A stretch of DNA of 64,000 bases. Source: Odontesthes bonariensis. Lineage: Eukaryota; Chordata; Actinopteri; Atheriniformes; Atherinopsidae. Shown here in pieces: positions 13,544-25,412 of the stretch (positions are counted from its first letter, which is position 1; the number at the start of each line of letters is the position of its first letter). Below the pieces are notes generated by a model. The model saw only the letters and a program-made list of their open reading frames with translations, did not search any database and was not told the DNA's origin. Both the position numbers and the translations under genes were made by a program. The stretch is from assembly GCF_027942865.1 (NCBI RefSeq), contig NC_134515.1:10965339-11029338 (forward strand). The letters are read 5' to 3'.

Positions 13544-14965
13544 CTTTCCTCTGCAGGAACAGCCTGAGCAGGGGGCTGGCTGTGGAGATCGCCTTGTGGT
13601 AGTTGTCATCATTGTTGATGGGCAGCAGGTCGCCGTGCACATCAGCGTAGCCCACCAACAACTCCACATTGGGGATGCGATGCACGTGCTGCAGGAGGCC
13701 ATAGAACTCATCAAAGCGTCCTGGCTTCGACCGATCCAGAGAGAACCGACGAAACTCTGCACCAAACTGGGATGAGGCAGACAGGCATTCACATGTGAGC
13801 ATGAACATGCCAGCAAATAACTGTGGATATTATGGACAATGCACCGTTATAATCCCACCCCGCGTGTGCCATCCGTGCGGACAAGCTGCCACGCCACATG
13901 TTGTGAATTATTAACGTAAACACTGATGAGTGCTGGGCTGACTGGATCAATAGCTGCAGATCTTCAGGCAGCTGACAGGCTGAGACACAGAACAATGTTG
14001 ACAAGTAGTACTGGTTGTTGTGGTAACTGTTGCCAAGCGCTGACAAAAGATGATCTACAATTCACTGCCAAGTTGGACACAGTTGTTACACACTGGTGCA
14101 AAAAGTGAAAGTTGAGGAAATAAAAGGAAAAGCTGGAGCTTAGTCTGGAGAAAATAACCCCAAAATAAAGTACGTTTCTGGATGGTATTTGTAAAGTAGC
14201 TGCATGGGGAGACATAGAAAGGTCATAATTTGTCTCAACACATGTCAGCTGGTGTTCAACTAGTTTTGAGCCGCAAAAAGAGCCTCGTGGGCCCCACTCC
14301 ACGGCGGGTTTGTGTGTAATCATGATACAAGCAGGACGCAGGCAGCCTGTCGCGGAAGGAGCCGCTCTGTCGCGGAAGGAGCCGCTCTGTCGCAGGCCGT
14401 ATGACACCTGTACACACGAGTAAATAACATGACAAGCAGCTGCACACTCCTCTAGCTGGCTTCATTCGTCATAAATGTTTTGTAACTCTTGTAAACATCT
14501 TAGGAGGACAGGTTGGGAGTGAAACTTCACAGAAACTTTGGTAAATGAGTAAAAGGGGGGCGGCGGAGGAGGCTGTGACAGGTGACACTGGCACACTGCG
14601 GCGTCAGCTGACGTTATCCTCCACCTTCAAAACTTACTAGCTAGCGATTAAAACTTATCAGAAATAACTTGGAAGTCAGACGAGATATCAACGAGTTAGT
14701 TTAAGGTTTAAAAAAATAAAAATAAAAAGTAATGTACTTGCCTGCGTAGGTTTAGCTTGCGTGGATATAATTTGTGCGACATCATAACCTGCTATCGAGC
14801 CGCTTAGCTGGCTAAATTAGCAAGAGTAACGTTAATCACCGCTGAGAGAGTCGGGACCGTAAATACAGCCAGTGAAACTGGCAAAGAAGTGTCCAAAATT
14901 ACCTTGCTTTTCACCTCCACGGCACTCAGAGATCGGCTGCTCGGCACTCGGTGGTTTTTGTTCAT
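13544..14965 (-). CDS. pard6b: Par-6 family cell polarity regulator beta, first two coding exons (partial)
   Basis: PAR6 is the scaffold that links atypical PKC, Cdc42-GTP and PAR3 in the apical/tight-junction polarity complex. Coding exon 1 is 14903-14965 (21 codons from ATG, ending VEVKSK, donor gtaatt). Exon 2 is 13544-13766 (acceptor tcatcccag, donor gtaaga, ends in phase 1). Residues 22-95 form the PB1 domain, with the acidic OPCA stretch [15 protein letters not shown] that binds aPKC. The wording '[13 protein letters not shown]' matches PAR6-beta rather than alpha or gamma. Intron 1 is 1,136 bp. The remaining exon, which in vertebrates carries CRIB and PDZ domains and most of the protein, is absent from the window and expected left of position 1. 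The neighbouring adnp supports the assignment. The start is set by the conserved N-terminus and splice site. Confidence 0.93.
14341..14396. repeat. Short GC-rich tandem repeat in pard6b intron 1
   Basis: A unit of about 24 bp (ctgtcgcggaaggagccgct) is present twice with the start of a third copy. It contributes to an otherwise meaningless minus-strand frame. Confidence 0.8.
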
Positions 14966-15250
14966 GTTTCGCTAGCAGCGGGACCGCCGCCAGAGCCCTC
15001 GCAGCCGCCCTGCTCCGTCTCCTGCCGCCGCTGCCGTTTATCCAAAAAAAACTAAACCGTCCACCGCCAGTTATTTTCCACACGCGCACAGCGTCCCGCG
15101 ACTTCTCGGCGTCCGCCGGTTCGTGTTGTCTCGGAGAGGAATGCAGCTGTCAACCGGCCTGGCTCAGCTTGTAAACTTCTCTCCTCTCATACTTGCCGCG
15201 GCCAATGTTGCTCCGACGCCACTCAGCTCTGCCTCCTGGTTTCAGCCGAA
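14966..15250 (-). promoter_or_regulatory. pard6b: pard6b 5' UTR / CpG-rich promoter region
   Basis: This stretch, just upstream of the pard6b start codon on the minus strand, is rich in G+C and CpG (for example gccgccgctgccg, gcgcacagcgtcccgcgac), in contrast to the AT-rich surroundings. That is typical of a vertebrate CpG-island promoter and 5' UTR. The transcription start cannot be fixed from sequence alone. Confidence 0.55.
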
Positions 15251-15397
15251 GACTCTGCCTCCCTCTGAGCCTGGTGGAAATAAAAGGCACAGCCCCTGTA
15301 TCTCTCCCAGACTTCACAATAAGACTCATCTTTAAGTCCCTGCTAACAGAGGCTGACAAAATCACTCCAAATAGCTACTGTATAATGTTGAGGTTAT

Positions 15398-17545
15398 TTA
15401 TTTCCAAGCAACCAGACTTTTTGTAATCTTTTAAAGGAGTTTTGCACAACAGTTCTCTTGACATTTGCTGCTTTTTCACTCATTTTAAGTCCAGTCCTTG
15501 TACCTGACCATTTTCAGGGGAAGCGGTTTAAAGGGATAGTTCGCCTCTTTTGACATGAAGCTGTATGACATCCCATATTAGTAATATCGTTCATGAATAT
15601 TTTCTTACCCCCTGCTGCGTCCTGTGAGCCGAGTTCCAGCCTCGTTTTGGTGTTGACAAAGTAGTCCGGCTAGTTGGCTGGGGCTTAAAAAATAAAGCGT
15701 CTTGCTTCTCAAAACAATATGCGTTCAAAAGAATAGGCTAATACATTTGCATCACAAAATCGTTCATCCAGAAAAAGTCAGACATCACAGTTGCTTGGTG
15801 CTATTTTCTCTCCCTATCACTGCGGCTCTGTAGACCGTGCAGACCGAAGTGCAGACCGAGCAGTCCCCTGCTTCCAAGCAGCAAACACCGTAACAGGTGC
15901 GGCTGTCGGCAGGTGGCTGAACGCAGTGATAGAAGGGAGAGAAAAATAGGGCCAAGCCAAGTGTGAGGGCTGACTTTTTCCTGGAGAACGATTTTATGAT
16001 GCAAATGTATTACTCTTTTGAACGCATATTGTTTTGAAGCAAGACGCTTTATTTTTTAAAACCCAGCCAACTAGCCAGACTACTTTCATCAACGCCAAAA
16101 CGAGGCTGGAACTCGGCTCACAGGACGCAGCAGGGGGTAAGTTTAATCTAATAAATGATATTGCTAATATGGGATGTCACACAGCTTCATGTCAAAAGAG
16201 GCGAACTATCCCTTTAATTGTTAAGCCACTTATCACCGATGTAGTCATCATTCAAGCATAAAAAAAAGGCACCTAACTCTAGGGATGAAACTGCGTCTAC
16301 ACGTAACAACTTAACAAAAACTAAACCCAAAATGTATGTTTAGACACGTTCTTACTAGCAGTTTGTCACAAAGACATTTCTTTAGTTGCATCCATAAAAA
16401 ACTGCCGAAGATAACACAGTTCGGAGGTGATTCATCATGTTGTGCAAACCTTCGTCATCATCTTCATTTCATCTGGTTCTGTAAATGTTACAGTAACTAT
16501 AGAACCGCTCAAAACTCTTGATCCAGCCCTGATTTTTGTCATATTTTCTTCCAAGCAGCCAGATTTTCTTGTAATCTTTTAAAGTGGTCTTGAGCAACAG
16601 TTCTCCAGGATTTCAGAAGGTTTTTCAAAGTTTATTTTGGGGCCATCGGCTGCTTTTTCACTCATTTTCAGTCCAGTCCTTATATCTGACCATTTTCAGG
16701 GGAAGCAGTTTAATTGTTAAGCCACTTATCACTGATGTATTCACCATTCAAGCATAAAAAAGGCACCTAACTCTAGGGATGAAACTGCGTCTACACGTAA
16801 CAACTTAACAAAAACTAAACCCAAAATGTATGTTTAGACACGTTCTTACAAGAAGTTTGTCACAAAGACATTTCTTTAGTTGCATCCATAAAAAAATGCC
16901 AAAGATAACACAGTTTGGAGGTGATTCATCAAACATATAAGGACAAGTGGAGGACAAAAGAAGAAGTGTCAGGCCTAAAGAACTATCCAGAGCAGATGAA
17001 CAGGATCTGAAAGTGATGTCCTTAAGAAAGAGGAAAAAATCCAGCAAAGACCTGACACAGGAGCTGAGAGATGCATCTGGACCTTCAGCTGATCCATCTG
17101 CTGTTGGCCCAAGCCTCATCAGAAATGGGCTCCATGGAAGGGTGGCTGTCAAGAAGCCGTTCTTAAGGAAGGGAAACAGGGAGAAAAGGCTGAGCTGTGC
17201 CAAAGGACACAAGAAGTGGGCTGAAAATCAGTGGCAGCAGGTCTGATGGAGGGATGAATCCTCCCCAGAGCCCGGAGCTCAACATTACTGAAGCAGTGTG
17301 GGATCATGTTGGCAGAGAACGGAACAAAAGGCAGCCCACATCCAAAGAAGAGCTTTGGGATGTCCTTCAAGAAGCCTGGAGAACTATTCCTGAAGACTCC
17401 TTAAAGAAAGGACAGAAAGCTCGTCTGAGAGGGTTCAGGCTGTGTTGGAGGATAAAGGAGCTCAGAGCAGATATTCACTTTAAAGATGCTCAGAACTGCA
17501 CAAACCACCATTAGTGGGAAGATTCAGTCAAGTCAGCCACAGTTT
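15398..17545 (+). mobile_element. Tc1-like DNA transposon remnant, copy 2 (tandemly duplicated inside, interrupted by a TTAA MITE)
   Basis: Plus-strand frames at 16947-17246 and 17197-17514 together give a broken Tc1-family transposase: RRSVRP linker, then, after a frameshift, a C-terminal DDE part with 'SPELNITEAVWDHV' (the E of the triad) and 'EAWRTIPEDSL'. Upstream, one segment occurs twice: 15398-15541 plus 16214-16440, and again 16547-16940. The first repeat is split by the MITE at 15542-16213. Minus-strand C-terminal-like pieces lie at 16440-16700, as in copy 1. The element is clearly inactive. Confidence 0.8.
15542..16213 (+). mobile_element. TTAA foldback MITE family A, copy 1
   Basis: The 672-bp element has ends AGGGATAGTTCGCCTCTTTT and its inverse, bordered by TTAA at 15538-15541 and 16214-16217. 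The interior is partly palindromic (tgcatcacaaaatcgttc.. and its inverse). The same flanking sequence without the element exists at 16710-16713, so the borders are certain. No transposase is encoded. TTAA targets are used by piggyBac- and Kolobok-type transposases, so it is probably mobilised by one of these. Confidence 0.93.
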
Positions 17546-18574
17546 ATGAATGTGAGTTAACTCTTAACTTTAAGAGACAAATTTCTTCTTTCATTCTTAA
17601 AGAATGTGACGAAATCGCTTTGCCAAAAGTGTGAAAAAGTCATTTAAAATAAAAAAGAAAGCTTGTCTAAGAGGGTTCAGGCTTGGATGAAGAGTTAAGA
17701 TGCTCAAAACAAGAACTGACTTTCAAACTCCTTCGTATTATACAAACACAGTTTTCGCCCTTTGTACTGTATCTAAATATCTCTGTATTTACTACACTTG
17801 GTCCCTTTCAAAGTGTCCTTAAAGCTATTCCCAGAACAATTAAAGCTTTTAAGTTACACCTTCTACCTGATTTGTGTAGAAGGCTATGTTTATAAAGAAG
17901 GCATGTATATGATAGATATTTATTACATATAGGATATTGATTTAAGTAAAGTGCAAAGCATTAACCGCTCTGAATGTTAATTCCTTTGGTATAGTGACAT
18001 CTTCTGGCCAAAAGCCATAAATGCGGCTGTCCCCAGCCAACCCAGAATATTGCATGGTGGCACTTTTCTCACTCTATACCATCATCACTATAAAATTAGT
18101 TGTGTTGCGCGTCCCATTGTTTAAGCAACGAAAATCAGTTTAGTGCTTTTATGTTCATTTCTCCTTACACGGAACAGAACAGAATTGTCTCAGGGCTTTA
18201 TATCATATTAAAGCACAATTTGCCGGTCAAAAGTAAGAGAATAAATAGATGGTTAAACTGGAATAATCATAATCAGTTGAAAAAGTCAACCAAAGGCCAG
18301 TAAAATTATCTGATCACATTTTGATGCCACATTTGTGTACAGAAACAGATGACTAAAACTCAACATTTATGACTCAAAAAGGCAACTTTCTATAGATTGA
18401 AGTAGTATCAGAGTCATCACACCTACTGCTTGACTCGTGGCACGTTCACTCGCCCATGAGTTTATTTCATGATCCACTAACTTTCATCTTTAAAAGTAAA
18501 AATGGAAATGAATGACAACAAAACAGAAGACTGAAGATAACATTTCTTAAAAAAAAAGCAGAACAAGAGTTTTA

Positions 18575-18575
<1 letters not shown>
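17546..18575. other. Intergenic, no gene seen
   Basis: Nothing convincing was recognised. The phrase 'gaaagcttgtctaagagggttcaggc' near 17660 repeats part of the Tc1-like remnant, so some of this is probably the same old element. Confidence 0.35.
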
Positions 18576-18614
<39 letters not shown>

Positions 18615-18637
18615 CAGAAAGAAAGACAGAAAGAAAG
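18576..18637. repeat. (GAAA)n microsatellite
   Basis: About 15 GAAA units with two GACA interruptions. Confidence 0.95.
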
Positions 18638-18733
18638 AGTCTTTCACAATTCTTACAAGTGATATAAGCATTATTCCACAGAGGGGAAACATGGTAATAT
18701 AGAAGATCCTCAAGGCTAACAGGGACAACTTAA

Positions 18734-19175
18734 AGGGATAGTTTGCCTCTTTTGACATGAAGCTGTATGACATCCCATACTAGTAATATCATTTATGAAC
18801 ATTTTCTTACCTGCTGTGTAGACCGAAGTGCAGACCGAGCAGTCCCCTGCAGCAAACACCGTAACAGGTGCGGCTATTATCAGGTGGCAGCACGCAGTGA
18901 TACGAAGGGAAAGAAAATAGCGCCAAGCGATTGTGAGGTCTGACTTTTTCCTGCACAATGATTTTGTTATGCAAATGTATTACTCTTTTGAACGCATATT
19001 GTTTTGAGAAGCAAGACGCTTTATTTTTTAAACCCCAGCCAAATAGCCGGACTACCTTCGTCAACGCCAAAACGAGGCTGGGACTCGGCTCACAGGACGC
19101 AGCAGGGGGTAAGAAGATGTTCATAAATGATATTGCTAGTATGGGATGTCATGTCAAAAGAGGCGAACTATCCCT
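18734..19175 (+). mobile_element. TTAA foldback MITE family A, copy 2
   Basis: A 442-bp copy of the family at 15542-16213, bordered by TTAA on both sides (18730-18733, 19176-19179). The first half is shortened, so most of the left arm is missing while both ends survive. Non-coding. Confidence 0.9.
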
Positions 19176-19179
19176 TTAA

Positions 19180-20080
19180 TGACAGGTTATCTGCTCGGTG
19201 AAGAGCTAAAAAACATCAGTTAAAAAATAAGGAAGTTGTACAGAGATTCAGGGTTGCCCAGTTTATCGCTTTTGCTGCTGTCAGTTCATGGAGTTTAGTG
19301 ACGTGATCGTAAGGTTGTTCCCGGATTTACCTGGAAAACAGAGTAAATGGAACCACATGTTGTAATCGCCCGGGTCCAGACCTTTCATTGCATCTAACGG
19401 GCTGATTATTCTGTCTGATATCAGGCTGTTGTTAGGGAAGGCGTACATAAGATTAAAGCTAACAGAAACAGTCTCACAGTTAATGGTGGAAGATGGGAAG
19501 AAACAGAGATAAGATGACACCATTGGTGGAAGTATTATTGAGTTAGATTTGACTGAAGAATTCTTTCATGATTTTTCCACAGAGGACGTTTTAATACTTC
19601 ACAGTGTGGAAGAATACAATTTAGGCTCCTGGTGTCCCGATTGCTGGTTCACTCTCACTCTGTCATGGCTTATTGGTTCACTTGAATGTTAATATCATCA
19701 ATTAAACATCTTTTTATCTAACGATTACAACTCAAGCTGACTTCAAAAGGTCCCATTTTTATGTCAGACCACTGAACTCCTGCATCCGCCATGTTTTCAT
19801 TTGAATTCATTTAATCAGTTCTGCAGATAAAAACAAAGGCGAGGGGAAACCGGCCCAAGATCGTGGGCAGGTACATGGTAAATGCATGGTTCATTCCCCT
19901 TTTTTTGTGTCAAAGTGTCCCTCTTTGCCAGCTAATTGTGGACAAATCCAAGGTCAAGGTCAAGTTTGTATGTGTAGCACATTCACAAACACCCAATTTC
20001 TGCAAAATGCTGTAGAATCGGACGAAAATAACATCCAATAGAGACAGAATAAAAGGAGAAAGAGGTTAGAATAAACATCA
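19180..20080. other. Intergenic, no gene seen
   Basis: No exon, RNA gene or transposon terminus was recognised. Confidence 0.35.
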
Positions 20081-20640
20081 ATCTAAGCTGTTTTTAAAAG
20101 CCACGTAAAGAACCCATAAATCTCTGAGCAGCTCTGATGAAAAGGCTCTGCCACCCCTGATTTTTTTTTCTGTTGGTTTAGCACCTCAGAAGTATGATGG
20201 AGACATTTAGAAGCATTTGGAGCTTTAAAAACAACTAATAAAATTCTTAAACTGGATCCCAAAACTAACAGGAATCCCATCGATGTAGAGACAACTAATC
20301 TAATTCATCGAGCAGAGAGTTTCAGTAGTCTACCGTGATGAATAAATGGATGGCTTGGCTTTTTTAGATTAAATCCTTGGCAGATAAGGAACCTCACTGA
20401 AAGACTTTTTGTATAATAGATTAGCAGACCAACGTCACTATCAGCACCGTTCAGTAGGTCAGGTTTGCCAAATATATCAACGTCAGTTTTCTTTTCATGA
20501 ATATTCAAAGAGTTCAATGCCATCCCAGCTCTTCTGTCCTTTAGAGTCTGCGAAAGAGACACCGTTTCAGATTTTAGAGGGAGAAAGATCTGCCGCCCAA
20601 CCAAAACAATAGTGGAGAAACTCACAAATATAACAGCAGT
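20081..20640 (-). repeat. Degenerate LINE-like repeat
   Basis: The stretch around 20210-20290 ('ggagctttaaaaacaactaa' and the codon-like pattern after it) is a diverged version of 21510-21600, which adjoins a recognisable minus-strand LINE 3' end. It is therefore called an old LINE piece. No reading frame survives. Confidence 0.4.
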
Positions 20641-21082
20641 ACTACCACTGAGAAGATGAAGGACATTTAGGAAGCAACCAGTTAGATTCTAAGTCGTTCA
20701 ACAAACAGATGTTACAGTTAATAGAGCAAGAAAAGACCAGGTACATCATTTAGATTTAAAGCCAAGCGATATGTGGTTTGTAATGTTTCGTTTCTTTTAG
20801 ATTCACTGGTTTTTATTAGTTTATTCCTGTTAACTTTGGACTTTGTCTCATTTAACCCACACCTGGTTGCAGCTGATTGCCAATAGCTATCAATTTGTGT
20901 TTACTCCTCTCTCTCTATATATATAGATATATATATCTATATATAGAAGCACATGTATGCATATTTTACTCTGCAGTGCTGATTATGGCCCCTGTTCTCT
21001 GGGATTTTTCATGAAATAGTAAAATGTCTCCTTTTTAAATATTTGACATGTTTTCTGTGTCCTACAGTCAATAAAATATTGG

Positions 21083-21690
21083 TTTGTAAATGTACTTTAT
21101 TTATACAGCCCTTTACTGGCGATCCTTACGGTATACCAAAGTGCTTTACAGCAGGTAATAAATAAAGAGAAGAATAAGTAAAAACAAATAAAAACAAACA
21201 AAAGAACAGTGAAAGCAATAAAATACAACAAAATCGAATAAGATAAAATAAGATAAAAGTGTCATCATACTACTGGGTATTAAAAGCAATCCTAAATAAG
21301 TAGGTTTTTAGCTTAGATCTGAAGAGGCCCAGGTCAGAAATAAGACGCAGCTGGACGGGGGGCTTATTCCAGAGCCTGGGGGCAGCTTTGGGAAAAGGCT
21401 CGCTCACCCCAGGGTTTGTATTCTGACCTGGGCACTTCCAGCAGAAACTGATCTGTTGACCTAGGAGCTCTACCAGGACTGTTAAAAGCTCAGATAAATA
21501 TGATGGGGCCGTTAAGAGCTTTAAAAACAAACATTAAAAGTTTAAAATCAGTTCTATAAAGGACAGGAAGCCAATGGAGGGAGTTAAGAACAGAAGTGAT
21601 GTGCACACGTCTGTTGGTGTTGGTTAGAAGACGGGCAGCAGCGTTCTGCACAAGCTGAAGGCGGCTGAGAGAAGACTGGGAAGACTTTAT
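21083..21690 (-). repeat. LINE 3' end with end of RT ORF, minus orientation
   Basis: The minus-strand frame at 21270-21530 ends 'AAPRLWNKPPVQLRLISDLG' and 'FRSKLKTYLF', the usual C-terminus of L2/Rex-type LINE reverse transcriptases. It is followed by the 3' UTR tail (gtataccaaagtgctttaca) also seen at 4663 and 47190. The copy is 5'-truncated. Confidence 0.8.
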
Positions 21691-21699
21691 AAGCTTTAC

Positions 21700-22730
21700 A
21701 AATCATACGATTTTGTTTTTATCTACATTTTACACAGTGTTCCAACTGTTTTTGGAACCGAGTGCTCGGATGCAGACTGCGTGTTGTGTCGCTGCATCGA
21801 ACAGATCAGTGTGTGGATGCAAAACTGTTTTCTCCAGCTAAACTCAGATAAAACTGAAATCATTGTCTGTGGCCCACAGAAACAAAGAGAAAGTGTTATC
21901 AGTCACCTTGAGACTCTCTTTCTAAAACCTAATTATCAAGTTAGAAATCTCGGGGTAATATTGGACTCAGACCTGAACTTTAACAGCCACATTAAATCAG
22001 TAACATCAGCAGCTTTTTACCATCTAAAAAACATTGCCAGAATCAAAGGAATAGTGTCTAAACCAGACTTAGAGAGACTGATCCATGCGTTTTTCTCCAG
22101 CAGGTTACACTGCTGTAACGGCCTGCTCACTGGGCTCTAAACGGGCTATAAGACAGCTGCAGTACATCCAGAACGCTGCTGCTCGAGTCCTGACTAGAAC
22201 CAGGAAATACGACCACATTAGTCCAGTGCTCAGGTCTCTGCACTGGCTTCCGGTCGCTCAGAGAATAGACTTTAAAACAGCTCTGCTTGTGTACAAGTCT
22301 CTTCATGGTCAAGCGCCAAAGTACATCTCTGACATGTTAGAGCCATATGAACCAACTCGGGCTCTGAGAACCTCAGGGAGGGGTCTCCTGCTGGTGCCCA
22401 GAGTCAGGACTAAACAAGGTGAGGCTGCGTTTCAGTTTTATGCTCCTAACATCTGGAACAGTCTTCCAGAAGATGTGAGACAGGCCTCAACTCTGACAAT
22501 GTTTAAATCCAGGCTGAGAACAGTTCTATTTAGCTGTGCATATGACACCTGAAAGTATTTTATCTGCACTCTTCACTTTTAATTTAATTAATTAATGATT
22601 TTTTTATTTATTTTTTTATTTTTAATGATTTTATTGCCTTCTTGTGATTTAATGTAGCTGTAAAGCTCTTTGAATTACCCTGTGAACGAATTGTGCTCTA
22701 CAAATAAAATTGCCTTGCCTTGCCTAGAAT
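21700..22730 (+). pseudogene. Non-LTR retrotransposon (L2/Rex-like) RT 3' half, broken
   Basis: Two overlapping plus-strand frames (21781-22140 and 22085-22552) form one reverse-transcriptase C-terminal region: 'LNSDKTEIIVCG', 'LGVILDSDLNFNSHI', 'LQYIQNAAARVLTRT', 'SLHWLPVAQRIDFKTALLVY' and 'FKSRLRTVLF'. A stop at 22138-22140 with a frame change breaks the ORF, and the 5' half (including the YADD motif) is missing. The 3' UTR ends with 'gtaaagctctttgaattacc' and a (CCTTG)n tail at 22710-22725, marking the true 3' end of the element. Confidence 0.88.
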
Positions 22731-23784
22731 CAGAGCAAACATAATTACGGCTGAGAAATGACTGAACAAGCCACTGTTCTGTATCTACAGTACGACCTCC
22801 GACCTCTCGCTGCTGGTCAAGCCAAAACGCTACGTTCACAGCTGCCAGGGAGACATTTCCGGTAGATTCATTCACTCACCCGTAGTTTCTCATTCTTTGT
22901 TCCACCTCTTCTCAGACTGCTGTGTGCAGATCTTTGTTGATAGCTGACATGCATCTCTTCCCTCCCCTGTGTCTCACTCCGCCCACCACCCATCTGTAAT
23001 ATGTGCACTGTGCTGCAGCAGACATCCTCTTTCCACCTACGAGCCCTGCCAGCAGCTGGCTCTGTCACAAAAAGCTCCGTGCCGCTCTTAATCCTTTCCA
23101 TTTAGGCCTCGCTGTTGGACCCCCGCTGACACACGCTCGTGCACAGTCCCCGCCGTCCTCCTACCTTCAGTGCACACACAACTGCAGAGCAGTGGGAGGC
23201 CCTCAGTCTGCTGGGTCTCTCTCTGCCGTCCTCACTCTCCACAGTGAAATGATGACACTATCTGAGTTTCTGCAACCGGATTCATGCGACATCCTGGAAA
23301 TGTCTGAGTCACAGTTTGTCAGGCAAAGTGGAGAGTTTTTGGAACATGTGTTGGTTGTTGCTTCCTTAAGGTGAAAGGATGAGTCATAATCTGCAGAATA
23401 CCTCCTTCTATCCTAATTTGAAAAGATCTTTTGGAGTTTAAATTGTCACTTTTTCTTCTTACGGTAAGTTAAAAGCTCTCCAGCCTCAAGCTTTTTTTTT
23501 TAACATCCTAAAAGTAAGTGAGCTAAAAATAGCTGCAATTGATGGAATATTGGAAAAATTACGGTCTCTCACATTCAAATCAATTCCAGCTCTACGACAG
23601 ACTCGAAGTCCAATATATAAGATAAATAAATACACAATGACAAACACAGAAAAATACATCAATCATAAAAAAGTGAAATACTGGATTCTTTCACCTCTTC
23701 AGACTGATAATGGTTCAGAAAAGGGTCCAAAGTGGCAGATCTCTGAGCAACTCTCCTGTTTTAAACCTTTTCTCCTGTTTTAAA
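22731..23784. other. Intergenic, no gene seen
   Basis: A plus frame of 123 codons (23003-23374) exists but has no recognisable domain and no supporting splice or neighbour evidence. I do not call it a gene. Confidence 0.35.
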
Positions 23785-24732
23785 CCTTCATAATTATCAT
23801 AACATATAAAGCTCTTAATGACCGAGCTCCATCACATCTTAAAGATCTCATTATAAGATATTTTCCTAACAGAGCACTTTGCTTCCAAACTGCAGGTTTA
23901 CTTGAGGTTCCCAGAGTTCCTAAAAGTAGAATGGGAGGCAGAGCCTTCAGTTATCAGGCCCCTAAAAGTAGAATGGGAGGCAGAGCCTTCAGTTATCAGG
24001 CCCCTAAAAGCAGAATGGGAGGCAGAGCCTTCAGTTATCAGGCCCCTCTCTTGTGGAATAAGCTGCCAGTAAATGTCCGGGAAGCAGACACCCTTTCCAC
24101 TTTTAAGACCAGGCTTAAAACTTTCCTTTCTGATAAAGCTTATAGTTAGGGATGGCTCAGGTGATCCTGAAACATCCCATAGTTAAGCTGCTATAGGCCC
24201 AGACTGCTGGGGGAGCTCATCTGTCACACCTTTCCTCACTTTACTTTCTTTTTCCCCTGTTTAATTTCTCAAATGATATTATGTACATGTGACATTATTG
24301 CTGTCATTAACTCGTGTTTCCCTGTTCCAACAGGTATCCTTTGAATGGTGTTACAGTGGTTTTTCCCCTCTTTTCTGTCTTCTCAAACCCCAGCTGGTGG
24401 AGGCGGATGGCCACCCTTCCTGAGTCTGGTTCTGCCAGAGGTTTCTTCCTGTTCAAAGGGAGTCGTTCCTCTCCACAGTCGCCTCAGGCACGCTCAGGAC
24501 GGGAGATTGGACTGAAGACAAGTTTCGGTGCAATCTGTTGGTTTCCTTAGCTGGGAAATTGTTTTTGAATTGGCTCTATATGAATGAATTGGATTATTTT
24601 ATAAATAATTATGATTACAATGAACTGAACTCCAATTGGCTTGAATTGGACTTTATTATTTAAGTGCCTTGAGATGACATTTGTTGTATTTGGCGCTATA
24701 TAAATAAAAATGAATTGAATTGAATTGAATTC
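23785..24732 (+). pseudogene. LINE (L2/Rex-like) 3' fragment with 3-unit coding minisatellite
   Basis: A 5'-truncated copy begins within the RT C-terminal region ('ITYKALNDRAPSHLKDLI'-like), runs through a 42-bp repeat (units at 23922-24047, each 14 codons, 'KSRMGGRAFSYQAP') and then 'LLWNKLPVNVREADTLSTF'. It ends with a long 3' UTR (cttgagatgacatttgttgt) and a (GAATT)n tail at 24714-24732. A sister copy is at 27925-28762. Confidence 0.85.
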
Positions 24733-25007
24733 CTTTTTCCATCATCATCTCCTTCTCTTAGTCTCTCTGTGCTTCCACTCTCACACCCATCACCAGTGAC
24801 TTCTCCCTCTTCACTTTAAAATGGCCTCAGGTTGCAGTTCATTTTCTCCTTTCCCTTCTTTTGTCTGTTCGTGTCCCATTTTTTATTTTTTTTTCCACCT
24901 CCTGAATGATTCAATTCACCATATTCCCACTATGAATCATTGGCATTGTGCATGTGCAGCGGGGCTGTTCTGACTGCAGGAGGCGCTAGCAGTGGGACAG
25001 GTCTGCA

Positions 25008-25380
25008 GCCAACCCTCTCTGCCTGTCTCCCACACCCCAATCCTCCCCTTTTGCCTCCCCCTCCCCAGCCTCCGTCACCCAGCACTGCAGAAGAGGCCTC
25101 TTGTCTCCCCCGCACTCTGCAAGGCCTTTCTCTGGCCTCCCCCCACCTCCTCCCCTCCCCTCTCCTCGTCTTTCTGTCTCTGGCTGGTTTTATTGTCCCA
25201 GTTTGTGTGGCACCCTGATCTTGATGACCTCCAACATGTAATATTCACTGGACGCGGAGGACATCATAAGCATGTCTTCCACTAAAACAATCACTCCCTG
25301 CTCACCCCATTACCTCCAGCTAAGATGTGTTAATCGGCTCCAGTGTGCTAGTGTCCTGATTTAATTAAATGTATAAATGC

Positions 25381-25412
<32 letters not shown>

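Noticed and set aside
13276..13602. Plus-strand frame overlapping pard6b exon 2
   Set aside because: Shadow of the PB1 exon and its flanking intron.
23003..23374. 123-codon plus frame as a possible gene
   Set aside because: No domain, no splice context, and overlapping minus frame of similar length.
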